Source: Zizania palustris | Lineage: Eukaryota; Streptophyta; Magnoliopsida; Poales; Poaceae | Assembly (NCBI GenBank): GCA_019279435.1 | Contig: JAAALK010000287.1 | Span: 17,236,162-17,300,161 of the forward strand | Reading direction: 5' to 3' | Length of the DNA stretch: 64,000 bases | Part shown: positions 1 to 12,400 of the stretch, piece by piece | Numbering within the stretch: the first letter of the stretch is position 1 | How the letters are laid out: each line of letters opens with the position of its first letter | Translations under genes and position numbers: made by a program | The notes under the pieces: generated by a model | Database searches by the model: none | The model's input: only the letters and a program-made list of their open reading frames with translations | What the model was told of the DNA's origin: nothing

Positions 1-780
1 ACGGCAAATTCCGTCAGAGGATGGGTAGATGTGGAAAATAAATTTCATAAATATTTCTTTGCCGACATTCATTAGATAAAGCTTACCGACTTGACATCCA
101 TGAGCCAAAGGATGGACAAGTCGGTATAGGATTATGTTCAGAGGTTCCGGGACGTACGAAGTAGATGCTATACCTTGAGCCTCAGTGACACCCAGTTGGC
201 AGAGTTGGTTTTCTAGGGACTCCTGAACCCAATTAAAGAGAGATTTTCATCACATGAGTTTGAGAGCCTCTCACAACTGGTACAAAGGGTATCGGCACAT
301 GAGAGCCGATTCTAGGAAGCAAAGAAAGATAGGTATTAGAAGAAGGTGGCATACACTCAGACCTACTATTCGGACTCCAACGAGAGTAGTGACTTCAAGG
401 CAGAGGTTGGTTTGGTCGAATGGTCCAAGAACAAGAAAAACGTTATGTGCCCTTGGGTGAAGCCGACCGAGAAAGAAGAGAAGTATGACTTCGACATCAA
501 TAAGGCCAATAGGATATTTGACCTGTTGCTCAAGGAGAAGCAGATGCATTTGTCACATAACCACGTGGTACCACCTACCGATGAACTAAAGAAGAGGAAA
601 TACTGTAAGTGGCATAACTCCCCATCGCACCACACTAATGAATGCAAGGTATTTAGATAGCAGATCCAAATGGCCGTGGAACAAGGCCGAATTAAGTTCG
701 TTGATGGGAAGAACCTGATGAACATCGACAAGCATCCATTTCTAGTCAACATGGTACATGCACACCACAAGGACGATTAG
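1..780 (+). pseudogene. gag remnant of element E
   Basis: Translation reads as the capsid core of plant gypsy Gag: a W-x-D-L/V-E-x-K-F-H-x-Y-F segment at the window start, a YVQRFRDVRSRC-type segment near 130-180, and a KYCKWHNSPSHHTNEC motif near 597-650. That last motif is the short zinc-knuckle-like box (C..H...HxTxxC) of Tat-type Gag. Several in-frame stops are present (for example near 82, 122 and 214), and the frame must change to keep the homology, so it cannot make Gag. Its 5' part lies outside the window. Confidence 0.75.
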
Positions 781-1297
781 GATACAAGAAGAAGCAGGCG
801 GGCCAATAGAAGTGTCACCTCATCAGATCTGATCAAGAAATATGAAAAAATCAAGGGAATAAACAGATGCTGACAATGACCGAAGCTACTCATAGTTCAA
901 CCCCCATTGGAATTGCGAGTTGTTCAGGTTCTGCTGGAATGAAGGGTTGTGCCTGCCATCCATGGCAAACTCTCCGGAGTGTGGCACCAAAGGCAGGATA
1001 TGAGATGATCATCGGTCGCATAGCAGCGGGTCAAGGCCACGGGATCAGGAATCCATTCACTAGAGGTTATCACCACCAAGGGTATCGGCACTCAAGAGAC
1101 TTGGCCCCATCAGCATTGAGGGTGACAGCCAACTAGCCAATGGAAAAGTCATGCCAGATAAGCCGTAGTGGTGCCCAAATGGGATTTTCATGAGGAACCA
1201 GAAGAGAAGAGTACAACGACTGTGGCAGAGAGAGTAGAAGGAGCAAAATCATGACGAAGGAACTAATCGGCTCCATAGAATCAAGAGTGAATGGCAG
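781..1297 (+). other. degenerate gag-to-protease linker of element E
   Basis: No convincing coding frame is maintained here. By position it joins the gag zinc-box remnant to the protease remnant, and it is probably decayed low-complexity linker of the gag-pol polyprotein. I see no separate gene. Confidence 0.5.
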
Positions 1298-2008
1298 GTG
1301 AATAATAAGGCTGATCTTGATGATAAAAAGGATGTAGGAGTTAACATGGTTTTCATCCTCCCTATAGAATATAGGGCCATTTCTAAAGATAACATAGATC
1401 AGGCCGATATGATGGCTCAACTAGTGTTGGCTCCACAGGAAGTTTTTGACAAACCAGAAGACCCTGGGCATCGGCACCTAATACCTTTGTACGTAAAAGG
1501 CTTGGTCAACGGGAAGCCGATGCCTAAGATGATGATAGACGGAGGTGCGGCTGTGAACTTAATGCCTTACGCCACCTTCCGTAGGTTGGGGAAAGCGCCA
1601 GAAGACCTCATGAAAACTAATATGGTATTAAGGAACTTCGGCGGCAACTCGTCGGACACAATGGGAGTACTAAACATAGAGCTAATAGTTGGGAGCAAAA
1701 CCATGCCGACTACCTTTTTCATCACAGAGGGGAAAGGATCTTACAGTTTGTTGTTGGGGCGCAATTGGATACACGCAAATTGCTGCGTCCCATCGACAAT
1801 GCACTAGAGCCTGATGCAATGGGTTGGCGATCAAGTGGAAATAGTCCCCGCTGACAAATTGGTTAACATAGCGACAACTGATTTATCGGTGTGGGAGATC
1901 GAAGGAGTTGTCTATCTATCAAGGAAGGCTTGGGATGACAACTTTCTTGAAGTGTTAGATGATGGGGTAAACCCGATCAATGAAGAGCTACCTAGGATCA
2001 CCCTATGA
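1298..2008 (+). pseudogene. aspartic protease remnant of element E gag-pol
   Basis: The frame 1298-1807 contains the retropepsin-like signature MMIDGGAAVNLMP (near 1530-1570), with D-G-G in place of D-S/T-G as in many plant Tat-type proteases. Downstream is SLLLGRNWIHAN, the conserved second segment of the fold. A stop follows (1807), and the same homology continues to 2008 in another frame. The RT that should follow is missing: after 2008 there is a short stretch resembling the RPTFVS linker and then sequence of the opposite-strand gene. The protease would cleave Gag-Pol, but here it is not part of an expressible polyprotein. Confidence 0.75.
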
Positions 2009-2401
2009 AGACAACGCCAACAAAACAAAGGTTGAACTCAGTCAAGGCTTCGCCGCAACCGATGAACTGTAGGAAGTAAACATCAGACCCGGTGATAGAC
2101 TGAGGCAAACCTTCGTAAGTACCTAGATTCTCCGATAAAATAGAAAGTGGATTGATGATGTCACATCAGAGATATCGGAAAGGTTCGAACGAGAAGTGCT
2201 TGGAGAAGATATACTCGTTCAGACAAAATGCCTAAAGATATACATGAAATATAGTTGATACCGATGGTATCGCCTCTAGAAGGTCGATGTTGAAACATAA
2301 CCCTTAGACACAAAAGAAAACTCAGCCAAATAAAGGGAATTAGTGCCAGTATATTACAAAAGGCATAATGTCTTGTTACAGATCACCGATTCTACATAAA
2401 G
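2009..2401 (+). other. collapsed pol region of element E
   Basis: Only about 390 bp separate the protease remnant from the opposite-strand gene. Traces of the conserved post-protease linker (GDRLRQTFVS near 2088-2118) are visible, but nothing resembling RT, RNase H or integrase. This marks the internal deletion that made E non-autonomous. Confidence 0.55.
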
Positions 2402-3127
2402 CTAAAGGAGCGCTCGGTGAATGGTGGCTCGGTCATCGGCGTCTGAGCCAAGGATGTCTTCAAGGTCATGGTGTCGATGTTGCGTGTGACGTACGGCATC
2501 GACAAGTCGGTGTTTTTGGGCCTCAACCCAGGCCGGGAGGGAAGCCATAATGCCCTCCTTCTCAGCGATCTCTAACCAAACCTCATCTAGCTTCGATGCC
2601 AAATCGACCTCCTCCGTCCGTAACCGGTCAAGTTCCCACGACGCAGCTGACGATTCACCTTCAATGTGATTCAAGAGAGCACCCTCAATTATCACCGTTG
2701 CATTATGGGTCTTCACCACTTCCAATAGCGACGGACGTCTAGCTCGATCGGCTATCTGCTGCATGGCCCACTACACCCTTGGCCGGTGAAACTCATGGAA
2801 GGTGACAATCATAAGGGTGTTAATCAACTATGGAGTAAGGGAGCCCAAAATATCATTGAAATGAGCCCTTATTGGGCCTGAGTAATTGTCCAGCACCTTC
2901 ATCGGATCTGCTAGCTGACGCAGCAAATCCGATAAAACTTCCCTCACTTATGGAGTCAATGGAGTAGCAGCCGATGGAGCAACCCAAATGACTTCATCGG
3001 TATCAAGGTACGGGCCAAAGTCAAAGGGAAACTGTCGGATGAAAGACTAAGAAAGGGTAAAAGATTAGACAAGCAAAAGGGGAAACATGTCAAAACAAAC
3101 CCAGAGGCACTTGCATTGACTAGCCTG
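2402..3127 (-). pseudogene. 3' part of element E opposite-strand gene (coiled-coil tail)
   Basis: The minus-strand frame 2764-2402 (120 codons) is rich in charged heptad-like residues (repeated L-x2-E-x3-L/I spacing), as expected of a coiled coil. Sequence between 2765 and 3127 continues the homology with stops. This is the 3' half of the gene whose 5' half lies at 17790-20294; the CACTA-like element 3128-17789 separates them. In related Tat elements the opposite-strand genes end in such coiled-coil tails. Linking the two halves is inference from strand, spacing and the transposon boundaries. It is not a functional gene now. Confidence 0.6.
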
Positions 3128-3144
3128 TACTACCATAAAAATGG

Positions 3145-3465
3145 TCTTTAGTGACGCAGCTTTAGTGACGAGTAAAAGACATGTGTCAGTAATACACTTT
3201 TAGTGATGGATTGTTTCACACGTGTCAGTAATGTTGTCTCATTAGTGATGGGTCGCAATAGGACTTGTCACTATAAATGATGCTAGCGAGGGCACCCATG
3301 TTAGTGATAGGTCATACAGTTAACCGTCACTAAAGGTACCACATTAGTGACGGTTGGTAGTACCACCCGTCACTAAAGAGTGTTGCGTCTGATACCCTAA
3401 GGCCACCTTTAGTGACGTGTTATATTTATAACCGTCATTAAAGGAGTTTATTACCCATCACTGAT
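3145..3465. repeat. left subterminal repeats of the CACTA-like element
   Basis: About ten direct and inverted copies of a short TTAGTGAYGG motif (also read as CCGTCACTAA) lie in some 320 bp. In CACTA elements such arrays are transposase binding sites. Related copies recur at 5030-5160, 5890-5935 and 17660-17775. Confidence 0.75.
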
Positions 3466-3475
3466 GACTCCCACT

Positions 3476-3483
3476 TATAAATA
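3476..3483 (+). promoter_or_regulatory. TATA box of B3 unit 1
   Basis: TATAAATA sits directly downstream of the subterminal repeats. It is followed about 50 bp later by a pyrimidine-rich segment with CCCTAACCCT, a layout repeated at B3 unit 2. It is a plausible captured promoter. Confidence 0.45.
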
Positions 3484-3720
3484 GGCAGAGCATGAAGTGG
3501 GTCGTCACACTTTCATTTCCTGCAACCCTAACCCTATACTCCTGCTGTCGCCATCGACTTTGTCACCCTCCTCACCGCTCCATCGCTCGTGCCCTCCGCA
3601 CCTTGGTTGCATTCTCATTCTCATTCTCATAAGTTTGTTCATGCTTACTATTAAATCACAGTTTATAGATCGATCATCGTGTAAGCGAAATTTGTTTATT
3701 GAATTTGTGAATTAGGGATA

Positions 3721-4825
3721 TGGCAAGGATTCCAAATGATCTACAAGTACCAACCTATGTTCCTGATAGTTGCTTAATAAAGATCAATCATCTAATTCAT
3801 GGAGGGCATCACTAAGTTAATTTAGTTATAGTTTTTTGCATTGTACATTGCATGTCCTGTTTACTGTGTTAACAAACTGAAGCACATCTATTACTGTTGT
3901 AGTATTTATCAAAAATATTTTGTGAGGTCATTAACATTCGTGCGGGCGACACCCTCAAAATAATGACAATAGATAGGTTCACCACTACGGTTGAGGTTGT
4001 GAGTTGTGGGAGCGGTGGTATGATATGCCTCCACAAAGGGTGGCATGAATTTAGCTACATGGGTGGCCTAACACAAGGGGACTATTTGGTATTAACAATG
4101 GGACAAGCCCATTGACTTTTATGGCAAAATTCTACACTAACTTTGGTGATGAGAAGACCCCAACTGTCATCAAAGTGGAGGACAACGACGATAGTGGTAT
4201 ACATAGAGAAGTGTCGACATTACTACAGATGGACATCTTTTTTATGTTCTTATCATGGTTTCTTATAATGTTAGGGGCGAGTCCTAGCAATGTTGCAGAC
4301 AAGAATGGGAAGGGGATAGCCAGGGAAATCGACACCGACCAAATGGACCAATTGAAGTACATCTGTTATTTTGGCAATCCAACAAATGTAACTCCGGCAA
4401 GGAAGACTCTCCTACAAGACATCTCAGCAGGTTTATCCTCCGAGAGTCGGTTATATGTCTGCATAATAATTATCATGATCATCAACAAGAAGTCGGTGGT
4501 AAGTTATTTGAAAATATAGTTAGTTTATACAAATAGCATTCTCTAATAGCTTTGTTTAAATTTTATTTTGTAGTACTTTTCAAGGCAGTACTGTGAAAAT
4601 TATATCACACCTCACCTACACCACCAGACCACTGAGATCCAAGTGGTAGCAGCAGGGTCTGACGCAGTCCCAATTGTGGTGCATAAAGGGACGGATGGAC
4701 GGTTCTATCTAACTAAAGGTTTTGGGCAATTTCTTAGCGACAACTCGTTAGAAGTTGGGACAGTGTGCGTCTTCCATTTCAACATTGGTACTAATGGCAT
4801 TGAGGTTGTAATGTATGTACTGTAA
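3721..4825 (+). pseudogene. captured B3 DNA-binding domain gene, unit 1 (two B3 domains)
   Basis: Three pieces read as plant B3 (REM-like) domain protein. At 3963-4112 is an N-terminal B3 half with LHKGWHEFSYMGGLTQGDYLV. At 4112-4350, after a one-base frame change, is the following MAKFYTNFGDE segment and an acidic linker. At 4586-4825 is a second, better kept B3 domain: a TPHL start, then RFYLTKGFGQFLSDNSLEVG and CVFHFN, ending at a stop. An intron-like AT-rich gap (about 4515-4575, ending TTTTGTAG) lies before the last piece. B3 proteins are plant transcription factors that bind DNA in the nucleus. This copy is frameshifted, and it is cargo of the CACTA-like element. Confidence 0.7.
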
Positions 4826-5014
4826 ACCTAGGATGAATTATCTTTTGTGATGAATTATATGTGATGACTGTGATGATGTGTTTAATTCAGTCTTTCATGG
4901 CTTTAATTCATGTTGTAGCCTAAAAATATGTCTATGATGAGTTTTGGAAACTTGGCTGCCAAATTCAGGCGCCTTCCATTTCAACACTGCTACCATTATT
5001 TTTTTTTTCAAAAT

Positions 5015-5180
5015 GACCATATCATTAGTGATGGGTAACAATAATCAACCATCACTAAAGGATCATTTAGTGACGGTTGAACAATGTTACCCATCACTAA
5101 AGGTTGATATATACCCGTGAGGCTCCCCTACATCAGTGATGGGTCATAACGTACACCTGTCACTGATGACTCCTCCCGCT
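5015..5180. repeat. internal copy of the subterminal repeats
   Basis: A second block of TTAGTGATGG / CCATCACTAA motifs is followed by the same TCACTGATGACTCC-TATAAATA-CCCTAACCCT order seen at 3450-3535. It indicates that the promoter end of the cargo was duplicated in direct orientation. Confidence 0.65.
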
Positions 5181-5188
5181 TATAAATA
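5181..5188 (+). promoter_or_regulatory. TATA box of B3 unit 2
   Basis: TATAAATA lies in a context parallel to the one at 3476. A CCCTAACCCTAAC stretch follows at about 5229. It is the putative start region of the second cargo unit. Confidence 0.4.
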
Positions 5189-5214
5189 TATGGGTGCCGA
5201 AGTAAATCGCCGGG

Positions 5215-5600
5215 CTTTCATTTCGTACAACCCTAACCCTAACTCTCGCCGCCTCCACCTACTTCGTTGTGCTCTTGGCCACATGTCCCATCGGCGCGTG
5301 TGGCCGCCCTACTCGCCGCCACCATGGTTGCATCCTTCCCCTCGTCCTACTAAGGTTCATTGTCATCCTCCTCTTCCTCATCCGAAATATTATTTGTCTT
5401 GTCTAACTAGCTAACTTTGTTTTAATTTTATTCTTACAGGACATCCTGACCTACTGCTTTTAGCCAAGTTCTTCGAGATAATTGATGGTGTTAGCCAATT
5501 TCTTCGAGATAACGCCCTCGAAGTTGGCATGACTCACATTACTGTAGTGCTCCTACCCATGGCAGGTAGGTGCTCCTACTACCGATAGCCGGTGGTGCTC
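5215..5600 (+). pseudogene. captured B3 gene fragment, unit 2
   Basis: After the duplicated promoter-like segment, a short leader with proline/histidine-rich codons runs to an intron-like stretch (about 5410-5440, ending TTCTTACAG). The next segment repeats an SQFLRDNALEVG motif (about 5490-5530), the C-terminal part of a B3 domain. A near-duplicate of 'TTCTTCGAGATAA' lies just before it (5470 and 5506). No full domain or long frame is left. It is probably a truncated second copy of unit 1. Confidence 0.5.
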
Positions 5601-5951
5601 ATGTACTACCCACTGGGCTTTTGTTGTCCATGGTACAAGATTGGAAGATATTATCCAAGCTCTCTATATAGCTATAGGTTTATAGTTAGTAGCCATAAAA
5701 TCATCTTGTGTTGATCTTTGTAATAGTCATTTATTCAAGATAACGAGTTAGAAGTTAATAAATGTGATACAAATTTGGCAATGAATCTTTTGTGATGTAT
5801 TGTATGTGATGTTCTTTTGATGTTGCATGTGTTAAATGGCTACCAAATCTTGGATGCAGCCTAAAAATTATTATTTTTGAAATGACCATAAAATCAGTGA
5901 TGGGGGATAACTGTCAATCGTCACCAAAGAGGCGTTACAGGTGAGCCTTTT

Positions 5952-8900
5952 TGTGGCGCTCCGATTTATCGAAATCGAGACATTATTGAATTTCCATAGA
6001 AAAACAATAATAACAAGAGGTTCATCATGCGACAATCGTACATACGACAAGTATTCATGGTACGCAGACCATGTTATTACATCAGAGTTTAATAAAAGCA
6101 ATAATAAAAATTGAAATGCATGACGAATGCCTTCTTCAAGATCTTTTCACTTGTCTGGGTCGCTACTCCAGACCGTCTTCGTAGTAGGCATCCTCTGAGG
6201 TATTCAACGGGTATGAGTATAAAAAGTACTCAACAAGCCACCACAAATGCAAGTAATAATGCAAGGTAATAACAAAGGAAGGACAATTGGCTAAAAGTGT
6301 GGAAAAGTACATTTTCAGTTATTGCAGTTAATGTAGTCAAGTTTTATCATGCGGAAAGTAAACATGAACAACAATAATATCATCTAACTCGAGGAGTACG
6401 TTTTACCTCCTCGCACAACAGTCCTTACATGTCAAACCAGCATGCACATACATATCACAAGTAATCTAACTGTGGGATGTCACGCAACCCGCCCTTGACC
6501 GTGGGCTCAGCTTTTCGAAAAGATTTAAGACTCTGATCAGAGGTGTACTACTGTACCCACAAGGCACGCACTCATACCAAACACCAAAGTGTAACGAGAT
6601 GACCCATACCACGGGAACTCGTGCCAAAACCTCGACATGAAATGCTCCAAGCGATAACCACCCGCTCTAGGTTTCGCCGGCGCGCCGGGCCGCATCCCGG
6701 CTAACGTCGCACCCCCTTTTGCGCCTCGTCGGTACAAGCCACCCGCAGGTGCTGCTTGACCCATCTCCAAATGGTGGCCTTGGTTTGGAACACCCCATAT
6801 CTTAGTTAGGACTTACCCATTAGACTTGTGGTTAGTACGGAAGTGTATTGCAACGGATCCCTCAGACCGGTCCTTATAGTGCCCCAGGTGCTACCGACCA
6901 ATGCCCTAGCTTGCACCCAGAACCCACCATGCATTCACTCACAACCACAACTCACCACCGACAGAATTCCAAAGATAAGAAGTAACGGGGATCATATAGT
7001 AGATCCATTTTGCTACGACTCATTTTTATCCTATAGCGGTCGTGTCAATACATTGGACACTAGCTAATAATACTAATCATGTGGTGACAGCGAGGTTAGG
7101 CGAGATAGCATGGCTTGGGTTGCACATCAAGGTCGGGGGATCCTAAATAAATATATTGTAAGGGTTTTCATTGGACTAATGCATGTATAGCCTATGAGTT
7201 TTAGCGATAGGTTAATGAAACATGGGTTCAATATGCTCAAAAATGTTTTTTGGTGACTTGCCTTGTTCAGCGAAAGGTGAGGGAGGGACTTCCGGGAAGT
7301 ATTCTGGTTCCTCAGCGGCGGCGTAGTCTTCCCAATATAAATAAAGTAAAATAAAATAAATACAACATTCGATTAAACAATATAAAACCACACAACAAGC
7401 ACATAGGTTTTGATTGGTCCAATTTAAAGAAAACCAAGTTGTTTAGTTTTTGAAACTTATTTTATGAATTTAAAATTAACTAAAATGGGATATTGTCCTT
7501 TTTATAAGGGGTTTTTAATTATGAATAATCTCATTTTAAGATTTATATTTAATTTAAAATAAATGGTTCAGAGAAAACTTAGTGGTTTCATTATATGAAC
7601 AGGAAATGAATAAATATAAACTTTATTTGAAATTTAAATAATTGAATTTGCATTTTACCCTAAGGGCATTTTAATACCTATTTAAATAAACATGGAAAGT
7701 CCAAAGTAAACATAGTGTTTTTATTGTATGAACATGTAGAGAATAATATTACAAATTTTTTGAAATTGAAATGGTAATTTTTGAAGTTAAAATGCGCCAG
7801 ATATGAATTTTACAAGTTTAAAACAGTTTCTGGAATTTATTTTAAATTTAAAATCGCCTCGGGTCCACGGTGAGCTAGGCCCACGGTGAACCCGCGCACT
7901 GTGCGCGTGGTCCGGCCCAATCTGGACCGTTGGATCCAGATCCAACGCGCGAGAGCGAGGCGGGGGCGTTAAGTTAACGTGGACGGTTGAGATTAAAAGA
8001 CTGAACCGGTACGCGATGAACGGCTCGGATTAAGCCTGGGTTTTAAATAGAAACGAACGTGCGAGATTAAAATGTAACGTTTCGTTTAGATCCAACGGTG
8101 CGGATTAGATCACGCACGAGGGGATATAGGCGTCGTCCGATCGCGATCGCATGGTCGGTATCAAATCCGACACGGCACGGGTACTCGACCCGTGCCGGTC
8201 GTATTCTCCGACGATGGCGAGCGGGCCAGGGGCCACGGCGAGCGACGGCGGCCCTAGCTAAGCCTAGAAATGGAAAGAGGACGCCTAGGGGAACACATAG
8301 GTACCTTAGGAGAGGCGAGAGGTCGACGGAGCGCGGTCAGCGGCGAGGGTAGACGATGGAGTGGTTCGGGTTCCTCGTCGGCGATGGTGCTCCGGCGGGG
8401 TTCGTCGTCGGCGGAGGGGTGGACGAGGTTGGCGAGGTCCGTGCGGTCACAATGGTGTGGTCGGTGAGGATGGGAGAGGTCACCGGTGACGGGGAGTGGT
8501 GACCGGAGTGTGGGCGGCGGTGGTGCGCTAAAAACCGAAGTGCAGGGGCTCTGTTCATTCTCGTAGCGAGTGAGCGTGGGGGATCAAACGCGGACGGTCA
8601 GGGGGTTTAAATAGGGCCACCGGCGGAGCTCGCATGCAAGGAAAGCCGAGGGAGGGACTTAACTCGCCGGCGAGGGCTCGGCCATGCACGCGCAGCGCGA
8701 TCCCGGGGAAAAATCGCGAGGATTAACCAGGGGAAACGGTCGGCCGGGCATGGGGACCGTTTAATGGTAACGGATTTAAGAGGGGGGCCAGCGAGGCGGA
8801 TCCGAGGCGGGGGTCGTCGGCCGGCGCAATTTGGGGGTGGAGGCAGGAGGTAAACGACAGGTCCGACAGGTGGGCCAAGGCGGTCAGCGGGTGCGAGCGC

Positions 8901-9379
8901 ATGAGGGCGGTGGCTGACGGGTGGGGTCGGGCTCGGTCGCGAGAGGGGGTCGGTTGGCGCCGACAGGTGGGCCAAGGCAGTCGGGCGCGTGGGCGCGGAG
9001 AGAGGGGGTCTGTGATGGGTGGGGCCCGGGTGTCAGTACGGGCGCGAGGAAGGGAGTGGGCTGGGCCGGTCGGGAGAGAGAGAAAGGGAGGGGGAGGCCC
9101 ATTACTGTTTAAAAGGTTTTCTGATTTAAAATAATTGCAGAAATTGGTTTAAAATAATAGGGCTACTTCCAAGGTTGATAAAAATTTGTAAAAATTTTCA
9201 AAAATATATCTTGGCCTTGGGATCATATACAAAATTTTCCAGCTCCTGGTTTGGTCATTTCCTCTAGGTTTTAGTTCAAAAGGGCTAAGGAGGGTATTTA
9301 AAGGTATTTCCAAAATAATAAATTCCAGGAAATTAGATTAAATAATATTTTTATTCCTTTGAAAATTTGGGGTGTTACA
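5952..9379 (-). repeat. 3' LTR of element A (3.43 kb)
   Basis: In element orientation it begins TGTAACACCCC and ends GGAGCGCCACA. It matches 14693-17643 along its length except for about 435 bp (6486-6920) and about 42 bp (near 8920-8965) that are missing from the other LTR. The segment 7860-9110 is GC-rich, and a minus-strand TATTTAAA lies near 8606. Open frames in this GC-rich part are incidental. Confidence 0.9.
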
Positions 9380-9396
9380 AACCTATCCCCCTTACA
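9380..9396 (-). other. polypurine tract of element A
   Basis: On the minus strand this reads AAGGGGGATAGGTT immediately before the LTR start TGTAACAC. It is the expected site for plus-strand DNA priming. The same tract occurs next to the LTR of element B (54610-54626). Confidence 0.8.
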
Positions 9397-9423
9397 AAGA
9401 ATCTCGTCCTTGAGATTGGATCG

Positions 9424-12400
9424 CTACTCGAAAAGTTTAGGGTATTGGGCTTTCAGTTCGTCTTCCTTTTCCCATGTAGCTTCTTCGGCGGGGTGGTTGT
9501 CCCATTGAACCTTGCAGAAGCGAACTACACGGCTCCTGGTTACCCTTTCCTTGGTTTCCAAGATCTTGATGGGTTTCTCGATGTAGGTCAAATCTTCTTG
9601 GACGTTGAGTTGTTGAAGATCGGCTTGCTCGGTGGGCACGCGAAGACACTTCTTCAACTGAGAGACATGGAACACATCGTGAACTCCCTCCAATGATGGA
9701 GGCGGCTCAAGTTGATATGCCACTTCTCCTTGCCGTCGGAGGATCTGAAAAGGTCCGACATAGCGGGGTGCTAGCTTGCCTTTCATGTTGAACCTTTGAG
9801 TGCCGCGGAGGGGAGTGACTCGAAGATAGACATAATCACCCTCCTCAAAGGTTATGTCTCTTCGACGGTTATCGGCGTAGCTCTTTTGTCGGGACTGGGC
9901 TATCTTTAATCGATCCCTTATGATCTTGATCTTCTCTTCAACTTCTCTCAATATGTCTATCCCAAACAGTTGCGACTCTCCGGTCTAATCCTAGAGCAGC
10001 GGCGTTCTGCACTTACGCCCGTAAAGTGCTTCGAACGGGGACATTTGCAGGCTGGCTTGATAGCTGTTGTTGTAGGAGAACTCCGCATAGGGCAAGTTCT
10101 TGTCCCATATTCCGCCAAAGTCTAGAGCGCAAGCTCTAAGCATATCCTCCAGTATTTGGTTGACCCTCTCGATTTGACCTTCGGTCTGTGGATGATAGGC
10201 GGTGCTAAAGTTCAGACGGGTGCCGAGTTCCTCTTGAAGGTTCTTCCAAAACTTGGAGGTAAACTGACTCCCGCGGTCAGATACAATCTTCTTAGGAACT
10301 CCGTGAAGGCACATGATCTGGGTCATATACAACTCGGCCAACTTGGCGACAGTGTAAGTCGTCTTGACGGGGATGAAGTGGGCCACCTTGGTGAACCGGT
10401 CGATGATCACCCAGATGGAATCATGACCAGCTTGGGTCCTGAGCAGTCCCGTGATGAAGTCCATTCCTATCTCTTCCCACTTCCATTCAGGGACCTTGAG
10501 AGGTTGTAATAGTCCAGCAGGTCTTTGATGCTCTGCTTTGACTCGCCGGCATGTGTCGCACTTGGCCACATACTCAGCTATTTTTCTCTTCATACTGACC
10601 CACCAATATTTTTCCTTCAGATCTTGATACATCTTGTTACTCCCGGGATGTATGGAGTATAGAGTATCGTGGGCTTCTTGAAGGATGAGGGTCTTCAACT
10701 TGGGCGTGTCGGGCACACATATCCGGTTTCTGAACCAGATGGAACCATGCTCGTCCTCGAAGAATCCGGGGGCTTTACCCTTCTGCATGTTCTGTTGGAT
10801 CTCCAAGATGTCCGGGTCTTCCTTCTGCCTTTCTCGGATTTGGTCTATCAAGATAGGCCTAGACTCCAAGGCAGCGAGGTATGCTCGGGTGGTGATCCCT
10901 AGATTCAGCCTTTCCATAACCTTGTATAGCAAAGGAGCCTGGTCCTGAATCATGATGGCATTGCAGTACCCTTTTTGACTGAGGGCGTCTGCCACCACAT
11001 TTGCCTTGCCTGGATGATAATGGATGCCCAAGTCATAATCCTTGATCAGTTCCAACCATCTCCTTTGCCTGAGGTTCAGGTCCGGTTGGGTGAATATATA
11101 CTTGAGGCTCTTGTGGTCGGTGAAGACCTCACACCAGTTTCCCACAAGGTAATGTCTCCATATCTTCAAGGCATGAACCACAGCTGCTAACTCTAGGTCA
11201 TGGGTTGGGTAGTTCAGCTCATGTGGTCTCAGCTGTCGGGAGGCGTAGGATATCACCTTCCCATCTTGCATCAAGACACATCCCAAACCTTGGCGAGAAG
11301 CATCGCAGTAGACGTGGAAGTCTGTTTGGATGTCTGGCAGGGTCAGGATTGGGGCTGACACGAGCTTCTTCTTGAGGGTCTAGAAGCTTTCTTCACAATC
11401 TGGGGTCCATTCAAACTTCACTTCCTTCTGCAGCAGTCTGGTCATGGGCTTGGTGATCTTTGAAAAATTCTCGATGAACCGGTGGTAGTATCCGGCCAAT
11501 CCGAGAAAACTCCGGATCTCGGTCACGGTCGTGGGATGCAACCAGTTGGTGACCAATTCCACGGTGGTCGGGTCCACTGCTATTCCTCTGGCAGATATGA
11601 CATGACAAAGGAACTTCACCTCAGATGACCAAAATTCGCACTTGCTGTATTTGGCATAAAATTGTTGTTCCCTTAGCTTTCCGAGGGTCAGACGGAGGTG
11701 AGTTTTGTGTTCTTCCTTGGTCTTTGAGTAAACGAGGATATTGTCGATGAATACCACGATGAACTTATCCAAGAACTCCATGAATACATTGTTCATCATG
11801 TTCATGAAAAAGGTCGGGGCATTCATGAGTCCGAACGACATCACAGTATACTCGTAGAGTCCATAGCGGGAGGTGAAGGCAGTCTTGGGTATGTCCTCTT
11901 CTCTAATCCTCAATTGGTGATAACCTGACCTGAGGTCAATCTTGGAAAACACCGAGGATCCCTTCAGTTGATCGAACAGGTCATCGATCCGAGGCAATGG
12001 GTACTTGTTCTTGATGGTTACATCGTTCAAGGCTCTATAGTCCACGCACATCCTTTTGGTCTTGTCCTTTTTCATGGCAAAGATGACCGGTGCACCCCAA
12101 GGTGAGGTACTCGGTCGAATGTACCCTTTTTGCTCCAGGTCTTCGATGTTGCTCTTGACTTCGGCTAGCTCATTGGCGGCCATCCGGTATGGGCGCTTGG
12201 AGATTGGAGTGGTCCCGGGGACAAGTTCGATTCTGAATTCGATGTCCCGCTTGGGAGGCATTCCTGGTAGGTCCTCAGGGAAGACGTCCATGAACTCCTT
12301 GACTGTGGGTACTTCTTCAAGGGCTAGCGAATGAAGGGGCGCTTCGAGGGGTTTGCGGCCGGTCATTCAAAAGGTGACGGCTTCGCTTTCAGGGTTGGTC

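Noticed and set aside
8098..9134. Several overlapping frames on both strands in the GC-rich LTR of element A (and 16442-17366, 53476-54391)
   Set aside because: They lie inside LTRs, do not persist among the three LTR copies without shifts, and are Arg/Gly/Pro-rich as expected from GC-rich non-coding DNA.
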